Shown piece after piece: positions 55,204 to 64,000 of a stretch of 64,000 bases of DNA; positions within the stretch are counted from its first letter, which is position 1, and each line of letters begins with the position of its first letter. The notes under the pieces were generated by a model. It was not told where the DNA came from. It made no database searches and saw nothing but the letters and a program-made list of their open reading frames with translations. Made by a program: the position numbers and the translations under genes. The stretch lies in NCBI GenBank assembly GCA_963719055.1, contig CAVRAU010000018.1:36444-100443 (forward strand), in the 5' to 3' direction. The DNA comes from CAXMQZ01 sp963719055 (lineage in GTDB: Bacteria; Acidobacteriota; Thermoanaerobaculia; Multivoradales; JAHEKO01).

Positions 55204-55659
55204 TCAGGTGGACTCGGTCAGAATTTCGCGGGCCAGGCGGTTGATCGTGCCACCGTCGGTGCGGCCGCTGAAGCGATCGAGCATCTCCTTCATCACCGCT
55301 CCCATCGCCTGCGGCCCGGCAAGCTCTGCGGTGACGACGTACTCGCGGATGGCAGCGGCCAACTCGTCCTCGTCGACTGCGGGGGGCAGGTAGACCGACA
55401 GAATCTCGGCTTCGCGATCTTCTTGCTCAGCCAACTCCTGACGTCCGCCCTGACGGTATAGCTGGCTGGACTCCTGGCGCTGTTTGATGCCCTTGCGGAC
55501 CAGTTTCAAAAACGTGGCCTCGTCCACTTCCTCCCCGGTGCGGATGCGCTCGTTCTTGATGACGTTGAGCAGCATACGCAACGTCGACAGCCGCTCCTTT
55601 TGACGGGCCTTGAGGGCTTCCTTGACCTCGGTCTCTATGCGTTCCTGGGGTGTGCTCAT
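55204..55659 (-). CDS. GatB/YqeY domain-containing protein
   Basis: 151 residues. The all-helical YqeY fold is shown by VKEALKARQKERLSTLRMLL, IRTGEEVDEATFLKLVRKGI, QEDREAEILSVYLPPAVDED and AMGAVMKEMLDRFSGRTDGG. It resembles the C-terminal tRNA-binding tail of GatB, and such stand-alone proteins may assist amidotransferases. ATG 55659 is preferred to the first possible ATG 55686 because homology begins there. It is separated from selB by 14 nt and from the histidine kinase by 30 nt. Confidence 0.92.
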   Translation of the reverse strand: MSTPQERIETEVKEALKARQKERLSTLRMLLNVIKNERIRTGEEVDEATFLKLVRKGIKQRQESSQLYRQGGRQELAEQEDREAEILSVYLPPAVDEDELAAAIREYVVTAELAGPQAMGAVMKEMLDRFSGRTDGGTINRLAREILTEST

Positions 55660-55689
55660 GAGCGGGATTATACGGTCCGCAGCCACTTC

Positions 55690-57897
55690 CTACTCCTGCG
55701 GCAAGGTGATGGTGAAGACCGTGCCCCTGGGGTGGTTGTCGTCGGCGCGAATACTGCCGTGGTGGTCGCTGACAATGCGGTGGACGATGGCCAGCCCCAG
55801 ACCGGTGCCGCGCCTCTTGGTCGAGAAGTGGGGGAGGAAGAGCTTGTCCTTCTCATCGGGGGGGATCCCTCGACCACTGTCTTCGACCAGAATCTGCAGG
55901 CTGCCATTGCTCTTGCTGGCGATGACTGCCACGGAGCCCGGCGGCTCGGTGGCCTCGAGAGCGTTGTCGAGAAGATTGATCAGCACGCGTTTGATCTGCT
56001 CGGCGTCCAGGCGGGCACTCGTGGCTCCCTCATCGACCGCTGCCGACACCTCGATGCCTGGTTTGATGTCCTGGTACAGGTTGAGAGTCTCGTCGATGAG
56101 AGAGCCCAGCTCGATCTCCACGGGTCTGGGTTGAGGCATTCTCGCGAAGCGGGAGAACTCGTCGACCATGCTCTTCATGGACTCGACCTCGCGGGTGATG
56201 ATCTCGACACCCTCCTCGAGCGCTTCCCCGAGGTCGGCATCCTGCTGTTGATGCTTCTTGAGCAAACGCTCGGCCGAGAGCCGGATCGGTGTCAGAGGGT
56301 TCTTGATTTCATGGGCGATGCGCCGAGCGGCATCGCTCCAGGCGGCCATCTGCTGGGCCTTGACCAGCTCGGTGAGCTCTTCGAGAACCATGACCCGACC
56401 ACTGACCCGCCCGTGGGGGTCGCGCATGGTCGTGACCTTGGCCTCGAAGATCTTCCAATCTCCCCGGAGCAGCATGCGCAAAGGCTGGGTGATGCGGCCA
56501 CTGCTCCCGGGCTCTTGGTGAAAGAGCTGTGCCAGCTTCTGCCGCTCCGGATCGGGCCAGGCCTCGTCCACGGGCTTACCCACCACATCGGCTCCCTTCT
56601 GTTGGAGCATCTGTTGAGCCGCGCCGTTGCAGGTGAGGACGAACCCATCCTCGTCCACCGAGATCACACCCGCGGCCACGTTTTGCAGAACGGCCCCGAT
56701 GACCGCTCGCTCTTCCGCCAGGCGTTGGTTGGAAGAGACGAGCTCCAGGTTGCTCTCTTCGAGCAACTCCTTGTTGCGTTGGAGCTCGGCGGTCATGCTG
56801 TTGAAGGAGTGCACGAGCACACCGAGCTCGTCATCCGCGTCGACATCGACCTGTACGTCCAGATCACCCTCGGAGATCCTCTTCGTGGCCTCGGCCAGGG
56901 CCTGCACCGGCACGGTGATGCGCCTAGCCAGATAGAGACCGGCCCAGGAAGAGGCCAGCAAGATGAGCAAAGCCACCATGAGAAAATTGAGGATGTACCC
57001 GGCCTCGATGCGATCCTTGCTGACTTCGAGCTGGCGAAACCCTTGATAGGCCTGGATCAGCTGCCGGCTGGCGGAAGCAATCTCGGGATCGAGCAGAGAG
57101 CCGGCGATGACCACTGGCAAGGGTTTGTCAGGCTGCTCTTCACCCGCCACTGCGGTGAGCATCAACCGATCCTCGCCACCTCCGGCACCCAACATCCGCA
57201 TGGCGCGCTCGTTGCGCATGGCATCGATGAGAAGGCGCTCTCCCGGTTCCGGCAGATCCGCCAGACCGGATCGGGGATCGACCACGGCATGGACGAACGA
57301 GGTGCGGTCATAGACGGCGATGGAGTCCAACTCCAGTTCCTCGAGCCACTCGCTCATGCGGCGCTGCAGCTGAGGTCGCTGCTGAGTCTCGAGAAAGTCC
57401 ATCTGCCCGACTTGTCGCAGAACGTATCGAGCATCTCTGGTGCGGGCCTCTTCGATCTGACGAAACAGCTCCTGGGCCACGGAGTGGCCTTGAGCCGCCA
57501 CCTGTTGCATGACGGGCTCGTCGAACCAGCGGTTGATCCAGCCTCGCATCATGCGGCTGCCGTAGCCGAAAAGGAGCAGTACCGGGATCAAGGACAGCCC
57601 GATGTAGGTAGCCACCAACTTGGTCTTGAACTTGGATCCCAGGATCCGATTGTGGCGTTCGATGATCAGCTTGAACAGATTGCGCAGCAGGACGAAGAGG
57701 ATGGCCAGAATCAGAGTCAGGTTGATATACCAGAGCACGAACAGTAGGACGCGGTTGTTGACCAGATCCGAAGGCAGATCTTGACTGCGCTGCGAGAGGT
57801 AGTACATGACGGTCAGCGCTGCCAGCAGCATCGCCAGACCGCCGACGATCCAGCGAGTATCCTTCCGTCGCTTCTGTACCTGTTCGCGGAGGGTCAT
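55690..57897 (-). CDS. NtrY-like membrane sensor histidine kinase
   Basis: 735 residues. Three N-terminal membrane helices (WIVGGLAMLLAALTVMYYL, LWYINLTLILAILFVLL, VATYIGLSLIPVLLLFGYG), a sensor region, a fourth helix near 305-325, HAMP (VPVQALAEATKRISEGDLDV), PAS (VAAGVISVDEDGFVLTCNG), HisKA with phospho-acceptor His529 in AHEIKNPLTPIRLSAERL, and ATPase (NLLDNALEA, DSGRGIPPDEK, GTGLGLAIVHRIV). This is the NtrY architecture. The partner response regulator NtrX is usually adjacent but is missing here. It starts 9 nt after the DUF4390 gene, an arrangement I believe is conserved in related bacteria. Confidence 0.92.
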   Translation of the reverse strand: MTLREQVQKRRKDTRWIVGGLAMLLAALTVMYYLSQRSQDLPSDLVNNRVLLFVLWYINLTLILAILFVLLRNLFKLIIERHNRILGSKFKTKLVATYIGLSLIPVLLLFGYGSRMMRGWINRWFDEPVMQQVAAQGHSVAQELFRQIEEARTRDARYVLRQVGQMDFLETQQRPQLQRRMSEWLEELELDSIAVYDRTSFVHAVVDPRSGLADLPEPGERLLIDAMRNERAMRMLGAGGGEDRLMLTAVAGEEQPDKPLPVVIAGSLLDPEIASASRQLIQAYQGFRQLEVSKDRIEAGYILNFLMVALLILLASSWAGLYLARRITVPVQALAEATKRISEGDLDVQVDVDADDELGVLVHSFNSMTAELQRNKELLEESNLELVSSNQRLAEERAVIGAVLQNVAAGVISVDEDGFVLTCNGAAQQMLQQKGADVVGKPVDEAWPDPERQKLAQLFHQEPGSSGRITQPLRMLLRGDWKIFEAKVTTMRDPHGRVSGRVMVLEELTELVKAQQMAAWSDAARRIAHEIKNPLTPIRLSAERLLKKHQQQDADLGEALEEGVEIITREVESMKSMVDEFSRFARMPQPRPVEIELGSLIDETLNLYQDIKPGIEVSAAVDEGATSARLDAEQIKRVLINLLDNALEATEPPGSVAVIASKSNGSLQILVEDSGRGIPPDEKDKLFLPHFSTKRRGTGLGLAIVHRIVSDHHGSIRADDNHPRGTVFTITLPQE

Positions 57898-57906
57898 GGG
57901 TCCGGG

Positions 57907-58449
57907 CTACTCCGCCGGCAACCGGAGCTTTCGCGATCGGACCCAGTCGGTCTTGACTCGGGTGGGTATGATCAGCAGGGTTGTCTTGGAGCCCAGCTCG
58001 GCGCGAGCTCGCACCGAGATGCGCTTGTTCGGGCCGATATCATCCAAATGGAAGATGGTGAGCCCGTTGAATTGGGTCATGGCTCTTTCCAGCTCCTCCC
58101 TGTCCAGGGCGATCCGGCTATCGATGAGCTTGCCATCGTGCTTGAAGTTGACCAGATACTCTCGGGTCACGGCGTTGTACATGGCGGTGACTTCCAGGGT
58201 ACTGGTGTCGAGCTTGTTGTCGAACCAGCGTTTCTGGTCGCGAGTCAGAGCAAACTGATAGGTGAACCCGGAAGCGAGACCGGTTTGAATACGCTCGAAG
58301 AGCCGGTCGCTAAATCCGTTGATGAGCTCGAAGCTCGCTTCGATTCGCCGGCCCTCCAGAGCTACCTGCAACTCCGAGAGATGGGGTTTGTCCGCCGACG
58401 AGCCAAAAAACAGGAAAGCGGACAGCGTCAGGGCTGCCGACACATTCAT
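57907..58449 (-). CDS. Secreted DUF4390 protein
   Basis: 180 residues. A short signal peptide (MNVSAALTLSAFLFFGSSA) precedes the DUF4390 domain: LQVALEGRRIEASFELINGF, RIQTGLASGFTYQFALTRDQ and KTTLLIIPTRVKTDWVRSRK. DUF4390 genes commonly precede NtrY/NtrX, and the proximity here (9 nt) agrees. The role is unknown; a periplasmic accessory of the sensor kinase is inference. ATG 58449 is preceded in frame by TTG 58452. First gene of a six-gene minus-strand unit; divergent from smpB with 66 bp between starts. Confidence 0.85.
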   Translation of the reverse strand: MNVSAALTLSAFLFFGSSADKPHLSELQVALEGRRIEASFELINGFSDRLFERIQTGLASGFTYQFALTRDQKRWFDNKLDTSTLEVTAMYNAVTREYLVNFKHDGKLIDSRIALDREELERAMTQFNGLTIFHLDDIGPNKRISVRARAELGSKTTLLIIPTRVKTDWVRSRKLRLPAE

Positions 58450-58515
58450 CAACCCAGAACTCTAGCACCTCGCCGCGGGTCCTCAGGCGCGAAACGAGAT
58501 AGACTGGCGCGCTCC

Positions 58516-58980
58516 ATGAGCCGGGAGAGACCATCGAGCCGACGTCTGGCCTCCAACCGGAAGGCGCGTCACGACTATTCGATCCTGGAGACCCTGGAAG
58601 CGGGCATCGCTTTGCTGGGTACCGAGGTCAAATCGGCCCGCGCCGGCAGGATCCAGCTCAAGGACAGCTACATCGAGATTGTCGAGGGCGAGGCCTACCT
58701 GGTCGGCGCTCATATCAGCCACTACACTCACGGCAATCGCAACAACCATGACCCGGAGAGACGCCGCAAGCTGCTACTCAAGCGGCGGGAGATCGAGCGC
58801 CTCATGGGCAGGATCACCATCCAGGGTCAGACCTGCATCCCGCTCGCGGTCTATCTGAAAGGCAACCGGATCAAGGTGGAGATCGCGCTGGCGAAGGGGA
58901 AGAAACTCTATGACAAGCGCCAGGCCGAGAAGGCCAAGCTGATGGACAAGGAGGCGCGGGAAGCCCTGCAGGGGAACTGA
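58516..58980 (+). CDS. smpB: SsrA-binding protein SmpB
   Basis: 154 residues, complete. Canonical motifs: NRKARHDYSILETLEAGIAL, LGTEVKSARAGRIQLKDSY, AYLVGAHISHYTHGNRNNHD, RRRKLLLKRREIERL, IPLAVYLKGNRIKVEIALAK and the basic tail GKKLYDKRQAEKAK. It brings tmRNA to stalled ribosomes. ATG 58516 gives a normal N-terminus (MSRERPSSRRLASNRKARHD). I looked for an ssrA gene nearby and saw none. Confidence 0.97.
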   Translation: MSRERPSSRRLASNRKARHDYSILETLEAGIALLGTEVKSARAGRIQLKDSYIEIVEGEAYLVGAHISHYTHGNRNNHDPERRRKLLLKRREIERLMGRITIQGQTCIPLAVYLKGNRIKVEIALAKGKKLYDKRQAEKAKLMDKEAREALQGN

Positions 58981-58982
58981 CG

Positions 58983-59474
58983 CTAGCTCGTCGGGTCCTT
59001 ATCCAGCAATCCGCTGCGTCGCCGGCGACCGCCGGTATGCTGGATTCGATCCAGCGCCGTCTCCCCTCCGTACTTGGCGACGATTCGATCATCGTAGTCG
59101 TCGGAGATCGTGGCCACCGCAGCGATCGCACCTAGAAGATTCTTTCGGTCCAGGGTCTTGCCGAACAGGGCGTGCGAGTAGAACACATCGCGGCCCACGA
59201 GAGAAAAGGCACCTACCGGGAGCTCGTGATTCAACTCCAGGAGACCCAGGAGGAGGTCCTCCTCGGGTTCGATACCTTGAGCGCAATAGGCAGTGACCAG
59301 AACGATGGTCTCTTCTGGTCCATAGGGCTCCACGAAGAGCTCCAGAACGGTGCTCCCGTATCCGACATAGAAGTGGCCGTTCTCATCATCGTGGTAGGGG
59401 TCCTCGAAGAGCTCAGCCAGGTACTTCCAAACCGTGTCGTGAGTCGCTTTGTGGTGCTCGTGTTCGAATTGCAT
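58983..59474 (-). CDS. YbjN/CesT-like chaperone-fold protein
   Basis: 163 residues. An alpha/beta domain resembles the YbjN/T3SS-chaperone family: HDTVWKYLAELFEDPYHDDE, FYVGYGSTVLELFVEPYGPE, TIVLVTAYCAQGIEPEEDLL, LELNHELPVGAFSLVGRDVF and ALFGKTLDRKNLLGAIAAVA. The last 25 residues are basic and low in structure. The ATG at 59474 lies 3 nt after a GGGG purine patch (weak ribosome site). It is convergent with smpB (2 nt apart). A peptide-binding role is only a family guess. Confidence 0.78.
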   Translation of the reverse strand: MQFEHEHHKATHDTVWKYLAELFEDPYHDDENGHFYVGYGSTVLELFVEPYGPEETIVLVTAYCAQGIEPEEDLLLGLLELNHELPVGAFSLVGRDVFYSHALFGKTLDRKNLLGAIAAVATISDDYDDRIVAKYGGETALDRIQHTGGRRRRSGLLDKDPTS

Positions 59475-59756
59475 TCTTGTCCCCTTTGGAGGTACCTTAT
59501 CAGGGTCAGAGTGGAGCTCACACAGACTTCTCGAGTCCCACTTTCCCGGTCTCGACAGCGGAAAAGGTAGAGTTCATCCTGCCCCTTGGGGTGGTGGTGC
59601 GACTACCCGACAGTGAAAGAGTCACTACCCCGTCGAGGGTACAAAGTGTGTGATGTGACGACTAAGGTGAGCGACAGAGCGCTGGATCCCGGGAGGCGAC
59701 TGCGAGGCTCGGGCCAGGATCTCTTGTACCAGCCGATAACCATGGAGGTTTGAATC
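59475..59756 (+). other. 282-bp intergenic region before the FadL-type gene
   Basis: This gap separates divergent genes and probably carries both promoters and a long leader for the FadL-type gene. Short internal complements (for example around 59690-59730, CCCGGGAGGCGACTGCGAGG) suggest secondary structure, but I recognise no riboswitch, small RNA or tRNA. The GGAGG at 59744-59748 is the ribosome site of the next gene. Confidence 0.4.
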
Positions 59757-61050
59757 ATGTTTAGAGTTGAATCTACGATGCTGCGGACCTTGGGTCTCGT
59801 GGCGCTGCTGCTGGCAGCGGCGATTCCGGCCCAGGAGTGCCGGTTTCTTGATCTTCGAGCAGGGAGCGAAGGCCATGGGTATGGCCGGAGCCTTCACGGC
59901 TCAGGCAGACGATCCTTCGGCAATGTTTCACAACGCCGGAGGCATCGCCTTTCAGAACAAGCGCGATTTCTTGTTGGGTGGCACTCTAGTGACCGGTGAG
60001 GCTGACTTTTCAGGGGCGCCTCCCTTTCCGGGGTCCGGTGTCACAGAGCAAACAGAAAAGCTGCAAGAACTGATACCTCACTTCTATTGGGTCGAACCGA
60101 TCAGTGATCGGCTGACCTTCGGTTTGGGTATCAATGCACCCTTCGGCTTGTCGGTGGAGTGGAAGGACAAGGACAACTTCACGGGTCGGTTCGTGAGCAC
60201 CCTGTCGTCTTTGACGGCCATCGATCTGAATCCGACGCTTGGCTGGAAGGCCTCTGACAACTTCGGCATCGGCATCGGAGTCGTCGCTCGTTTCTCGGAG
60301 GTGGAGTTGGCTAGAAATCAGCTTGCCGAGCCGCCTCTCGTGCCGTTTCCCCTGGAGATCGCCAAGTCGGATCTGACCGGTGGCATGAACCAGGGATACG
60401 GCTTCAACATCGGCTTGCTGCACCGTTACAACAACAGCTTCCACTGGGGATTCCAGTATCGCAGCAAGATGGAGATCGACTACGACGGCGAGTTGATTCT
60501 CGATCAGATCCCAACGGGGATTCAGCAGATCGATGACGCCCTCGCTGGCGTCCTGCCCTTCGGTCAGCCTATTCCGGGGGCGACCAGCATCGAGTTCCCT
60601 GACATTGCCAGCCTCGGATTGGGATTCGCCACCTCGGCCAGCTCGTGGTTGGAGCTCGACATCAACTGGACCGGATGGAGCACCTTCGACACGTTGGTGG
60701 TCGAGATCGACAATCCCGTCCTCGATGACCTCGAGCTGCAACAGGACTGGGATGACGTCTTCCAGTATCGCGTCGGGTTCCGCTGGAACTCGAGTGAGAA
60801 ATCGCAGTGGCGCATCGGTTACATCTATGACGAGACTCCACAGCCGGAGAGGACCGTGAGCCCGGTGCTTCCTGATTCCAACCGTAACGACTTTACGTTC
60901 GGTTACGGGTACACGGGTGCCAAATTCAATCTCGATCTGGCGTTGATGTACGTGAAGTTCGATGACCGAACCGTTACCGAATCCGAAGTCTCCTATTTCG
61001 GTACCTACAGCCAGGACGCCTGGTTGATCGCTGCTTCGTTCGGTTTCTAG
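59757..61050 (+). CDS. FadL/OmpP1-type outer-membrane transporter (one frameshift)
   Basis: About 430 residues. The signal peptide (MLRTLGLVALLLAAAIPAQ) is in a different frame from the mature protein, which begins SAGFLIFEQGAKAMGMAGAF. One extra base near 59835 explains this. The N-terminal hatch (MAGAFTAQADDPSAMFHNAGG) with its NPAG-like turn, given here as HNAGGIAF, is the FadL hallmark. Long barrel strands follow, ending in WLIAASFGF with a terminal Phe. The family imports long-chain fatty acids or hydrophobic compounds. ATG 59757 has GGAGG 8 nt upstream. A strong terminator follows, so it is monocistronic. Confidence 0.88.
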
Positions 61051-61102
61051 GCCATTCGACCCTTCCCGGCCGCCCGAGAGCGACCGGGGACCGCGCTTTG
61101 CC

Positions 61103-61135
61103 AAGTGGGCTGGTAGACTCCAGCCCACTTTTTTT
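61103..61135 (+). terminator. Rho-independent terminator after the FadL-type gene
   Basis: AAGTGGGCTGG (61103-61113) pairs perfectly with CCAGCCCACTT (61120-61130) around TAGACT, followed by an uninterrupted run of seven T (61129-61135). It separates the FadL gene from uvrA, whose ATG lies 18 nt further on, so the uvrA promoter must overlap this region or lie inside it. Confidence 0.9.
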
Positions 61136-61152
61136 GTCGAGACTTCGCTGCC

Positions 61153-63994
61153 ATGGACACCATCCGCATTCGCGGCGCCCGCGAGCACAATCTCAAGAGC
61201 GTCGATCTGGAGATCCCTCGGGATCGTCTGGTGGTCATCACCGGCGTGTCGGGCTCGGGAAAGTCGTCTCTGGCTTTCGACACCCTCTATGCCGAAGGCC
61301 AACGTCGCTATGTGGAGTCCCTCTCCGCCTACGCCCGTCAGTTTCTTCAGCAGATGGAGAAGCCCGATGTGGACGCCATCGAGGGGCTCTCCCCCGCGAT
61401 CTCCATCGAGCAGAAGTCGGTCTCCAAGAATCCCCGCTCGACCGTCGGCACGGTAACCGAGATCCACGACTACCTGCGTCTGCTGTTCGCCTCCATCGGG
61501 GTTCCCCACTGTGCCAGCTGTGGCAAGGAGATTCGGCCGCAGACGGTGCAGCAGATGGTGGACCGCGTCATGGATCTGCCAGCCAGATCCCGGTTGGCGC
61601 TCCACGCACCTTTCGTGCGGGGCAAGAAGGGCGAGTATCGCAAGCAGCTGGAACAGATGGTGCGGGAGGGCTTTGTCCGCGCCCGCATCGACGGCGAAAC
61701 CGTCGAGCTGCAGGAGGGAATTCCCGCTCTCGACAAACGCAAGAAGCACGACATCGACATCGTCGTGGATCGGTTGGTGGTCAAGGATGGCATCGAAGAA
61801 CGCCTGTCCAGCTCCATAGAGACCGCTCTGAAGGTCAGCGGCGGCTTGATCGTCTTGGCACCGCTGGGGATGGAAGAGGAGACACTTTCACAGAGCTACG
61901 CTTGTATGGATTGTGGCACCAGTCTGGCGGAGATCACACCTCGCCTCTTCTCCTTCAACAGTCCCTATGGAGCCTGCTCGTCGTGCTCGGGCTTGGGTAC
62001 CCACATGGGTGTGGATCCGGACCGGGTGATCGCCGATCCGGAGCGGGCCATCTCGGCCGGGGCTCTGGCTCCTTGGACCGGAAGCTCCAAATCCTCGTGG
62101 CGGATGCGGATGCTCAACACCTTGGCGAGCGAGCTGGGCTTCTCTCTGGATACCCCGTGGAACAAGCTACCGGCTCGGGTACGGCAGGTCGTTCTCATGG
62201 GTAGCGGTGACCGAGAGATGACCTTCGAGATGAAAGGGCGTCGCTCGAGCTACAAGTGGCAGGGCAGCTACGAGGGGGTGATTCCGGTGCTGGAGAGGCG
62301 ACATCGGGAAACAGACTCGGCTGCGGTTCGTCAGGAGATCGAGAAGTACATGTCGGTGCATACGTGCACTGCCTGCCACGGCAGAAGACTGCGTCCCGAA
62401 GCCCTCGCCGTGACGGTGGTCGGGCGCTCGATCGATGAGTTGTCAGGTATGACCGTCTCTGAGATTCGGGAGTTGCTGACCGACCTGCAGCTCAGCAAGC
62501 GTCAGCAGCCGATTGCTCAGAAGGTCGTGCAGGAGATTGGCGATCGGTTGCAGTTTCTCGACGACGTCGGGGTGGGCTATTTGAGTCTCGATCGGGCCTC
62601 GGCAACGCTGTCGGGCGGCGAAAGCCAACGCATCCGGCTGGCGACCCAGATCGGCAGCAAGCTCATGGGAGTCCTCTATGTCCTGGACGAGCCTTCCATC
62701 GGCCTGCACCAGCGGGACAACGCCCGGCTGATTGCCACCCTGCAGGGAATGCGGGATCTGGGCAACACGGTCCTGGTGGTGGAGCACGACGAGGAGACCA
62801 TACGGTCGGCCGACTGGGTGATCGATCTGGGGCCGGGTGCCGGACTGCATGGTGGTGAAGTGATCGCGGCAGGGGCTCCCGAGACCGTGGAGGCGGACGC
62901 CAGATCCCTGACCGGCAAATACATGCGGGGTGAGCTCGCGATCCCCGTGCCAGACGCAACGGCGCCAACCCAACGACAAGACCTTGGTGATTCACGGGGC
63001 CCAGCACAACAACCTCCAGGATCTGAAGGTGGAGGTGCCGCTGGGGCTGTTCACGGTGGTCTCGGGCGTGTCCGGCTCCGGCAAGAGCAGCCTCGTCAAC
63101 GACATCCTCTACAAGGCTCTGGCCACCCACTTCTATCGCGCGGCCGAACGGGCGGGTACCCACCAGAGGATCGAGGGTCTGGATCATCTGGACAAGGTCA
63201 TCGCCATCGACCAGAGCCCCATCGGCCGCACTCCCAGGTCGAACCCGGCGACCTACACCAATGTCTTCGGACATCTCCGCAGCCTGATGGCAAAGACCCC
63301 GGAAGCGCGAAAGCGTGGATACAAGCCCGGCAGATTCAGCTTCAACGTCAAGGGTGGGCGTTGCGAAGCTTGCAAGGGCGATGGACAGATCAAGATAGAG
63401 ATGCACTTCCTGCCCGATATCTATGTCACCTGCGAGGTGTGCGGTGGGCGCCGGTACGATCGCGAGACTCTGGCCGTGCGGTACAAAGGGCTGAATATCG
63501 CCGACATTCTCGATCTGACAGTCGAGCAGGCGCGGCAGGCCTTTCGCAACATCCCACCTGTCGAGCGCATCCTGTCGACCCTCGATGAGGTGGGGTTGGG
63601 GTATATCCACCTGGGGCAACCCGCCACCACCCTGTCGGGAGGTGAGGCGCAGCGCGTCAAGCTGGCCCGTGAGCTCTGTAAGCGGTCGACGGGACGAACC
63701 CTCTATCTGTTGGACGAGCCGACAACCGGTCTCCACTTCGATGACGTTGGCAAGCTGTTGAGCCTCTTGCACCGACTGGTGGATCTGGGCAACACGGTGA
63801 TCGTCATCGAGCACAACCTCGAGGTCATCAAGACCGCTGACTGGGTGATCGATCTGGGGCCCGAAGGCGGCGCCGCCGGGGGTCGCCTGATCGCCGCCGG
63901 TCCCCCGGAAAAAGTCGCTCGCACCAAGAAGAGCTGCACCGGCCAGTACCTTGCCCGTTCCCTTCGAGCCGCGAAGAAGCACGCCAAGAAATAG
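61153..63994 (+). CDS. uvrA: UvrABC excinuclease subunit A (one frameshift)
   Basis: About 946 residues. Recognises bulky DNA damage in nucleotide excision repair. First ATPase: GVSGSGKSSLAFDTLYAEGQ (Walker A), signature SLDRASATLSGGESQRIRLA and Walker B VLYVLDEPSIGLHQRD. Second ATPase: VSGVSGSGKSSLVND, LSGGEAQRVKLA, LYLLDEPTTGLHFDD. Zinc modules CASCGKEI, CMDC...CSSC and CEACKGDG...CEVCGG are present. The frame changes near 62965 (IPVPDAT to NDKTLVIHGAQHNN), in the linker just before the second ATPase; an extra base is likely since uvrA is otherwise intact. Follows a strong terminator. Confidence 0.96.
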
Positions 63995-64000
63995 CGGCCG

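Noticed and set aside
55600..57747. A 715-residue plus-strand frame
   Set aside because: It is antisense to the NtrY-like kinase, which has all kinase motifs; no domain is seen in the plus frame.
58981..59756. tmRNA (ssrA) gene next to smpB
   Set aside because: The region after smpB is filled by a convergent YbjN-like gene, and no ALAA-type tag frame or tRNA-like ends were found.
60010..61749. A 579-residue minus-strand frame
   Set aside because: It is antisense to the FadL gene and the first part of uvrA and crosses a strong terminator; no recognisable domain.

Overview
The window is a GC-rich bacterial chromosome segment with no rRNA, tRNA, CRISPR array or insertion sequence that I could recognise. 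Gram-negative features include TolC-type and FadL-type outer-membrane proteins, an O-antigen ligase and lipoprotein-like signals. The VWFA protein at 8400-9575 has the layout of the acidobacterial VWFA-related family, and TPR, FG-GAP and sulfatase-like secreted proteins are abundant. Acidobacteriota is therefore the best guess, by inference. Most of the DNA is housekeeping: metK, ligA, polA, polX, uvrA, smpB, selB, moaB.

Layout: 1-440, partial sugar dehydrogenase. 498-7094, minus-strand tetR-nodT-hlyD-RND efflux operon with 4-nt overlaps throughout. 7269-9575, TPR plus VWFA pair. 9585-12159, two metallo-beta-lactamase-fold proteins and an arginase-family enzyme. 12281-16456, metK, a predicted membrane pseudokinase and a TPR protein. 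16606-18545, tandem PilZ protein, then a TetR and an ArsR regulator, each behind its own palindrome. 18551-23849, YjbQ, sulfatase-like protein, SDR, hydroxyacyl-CoA dehydrogenase and two envelope proteins. 24011-30610, a copper/silver-type CBA efflux locus led by a Cys/Met-rich secreted protein. 30646-34316, O-antigen ligase, metal hydrolase, MntR-like regulator and divergent squalene/phytoene synthase. 34495-36565, cell-wall amidase followed by a MamK-like actin. 36655-42111, ligA, membrane protein, polX. 42176-44818, an unexplained five-gene cluster with two small paralogues. 45011-52332, enoyl-CoA hydratase, giant TPR/FG-GAP protein, moaB, polA. 52343-58449, six-gene minus-strand operon (DUF4390, NtrY-like kinase, YqeY, SelB, CoA-binding protein, GNAT). 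58516-63994, smpB, YbjN-like, FadL and uvrA.

Reading frames are broken by about 27 one-base indels, including in ligA and uvrA, which are normally intact. Several lie in or beside short homopolymers, so assembly error is more likely than gene decay for most. The affected genes are annotated here as single CDSs with approximate shift positions. Two loci deserve most attention: the amidase/MamK-like actin pair, and the cluster of DUF362, zinc-ribbon, membrane-anchored and paired small paralogous proteins with an activator-like promoter.
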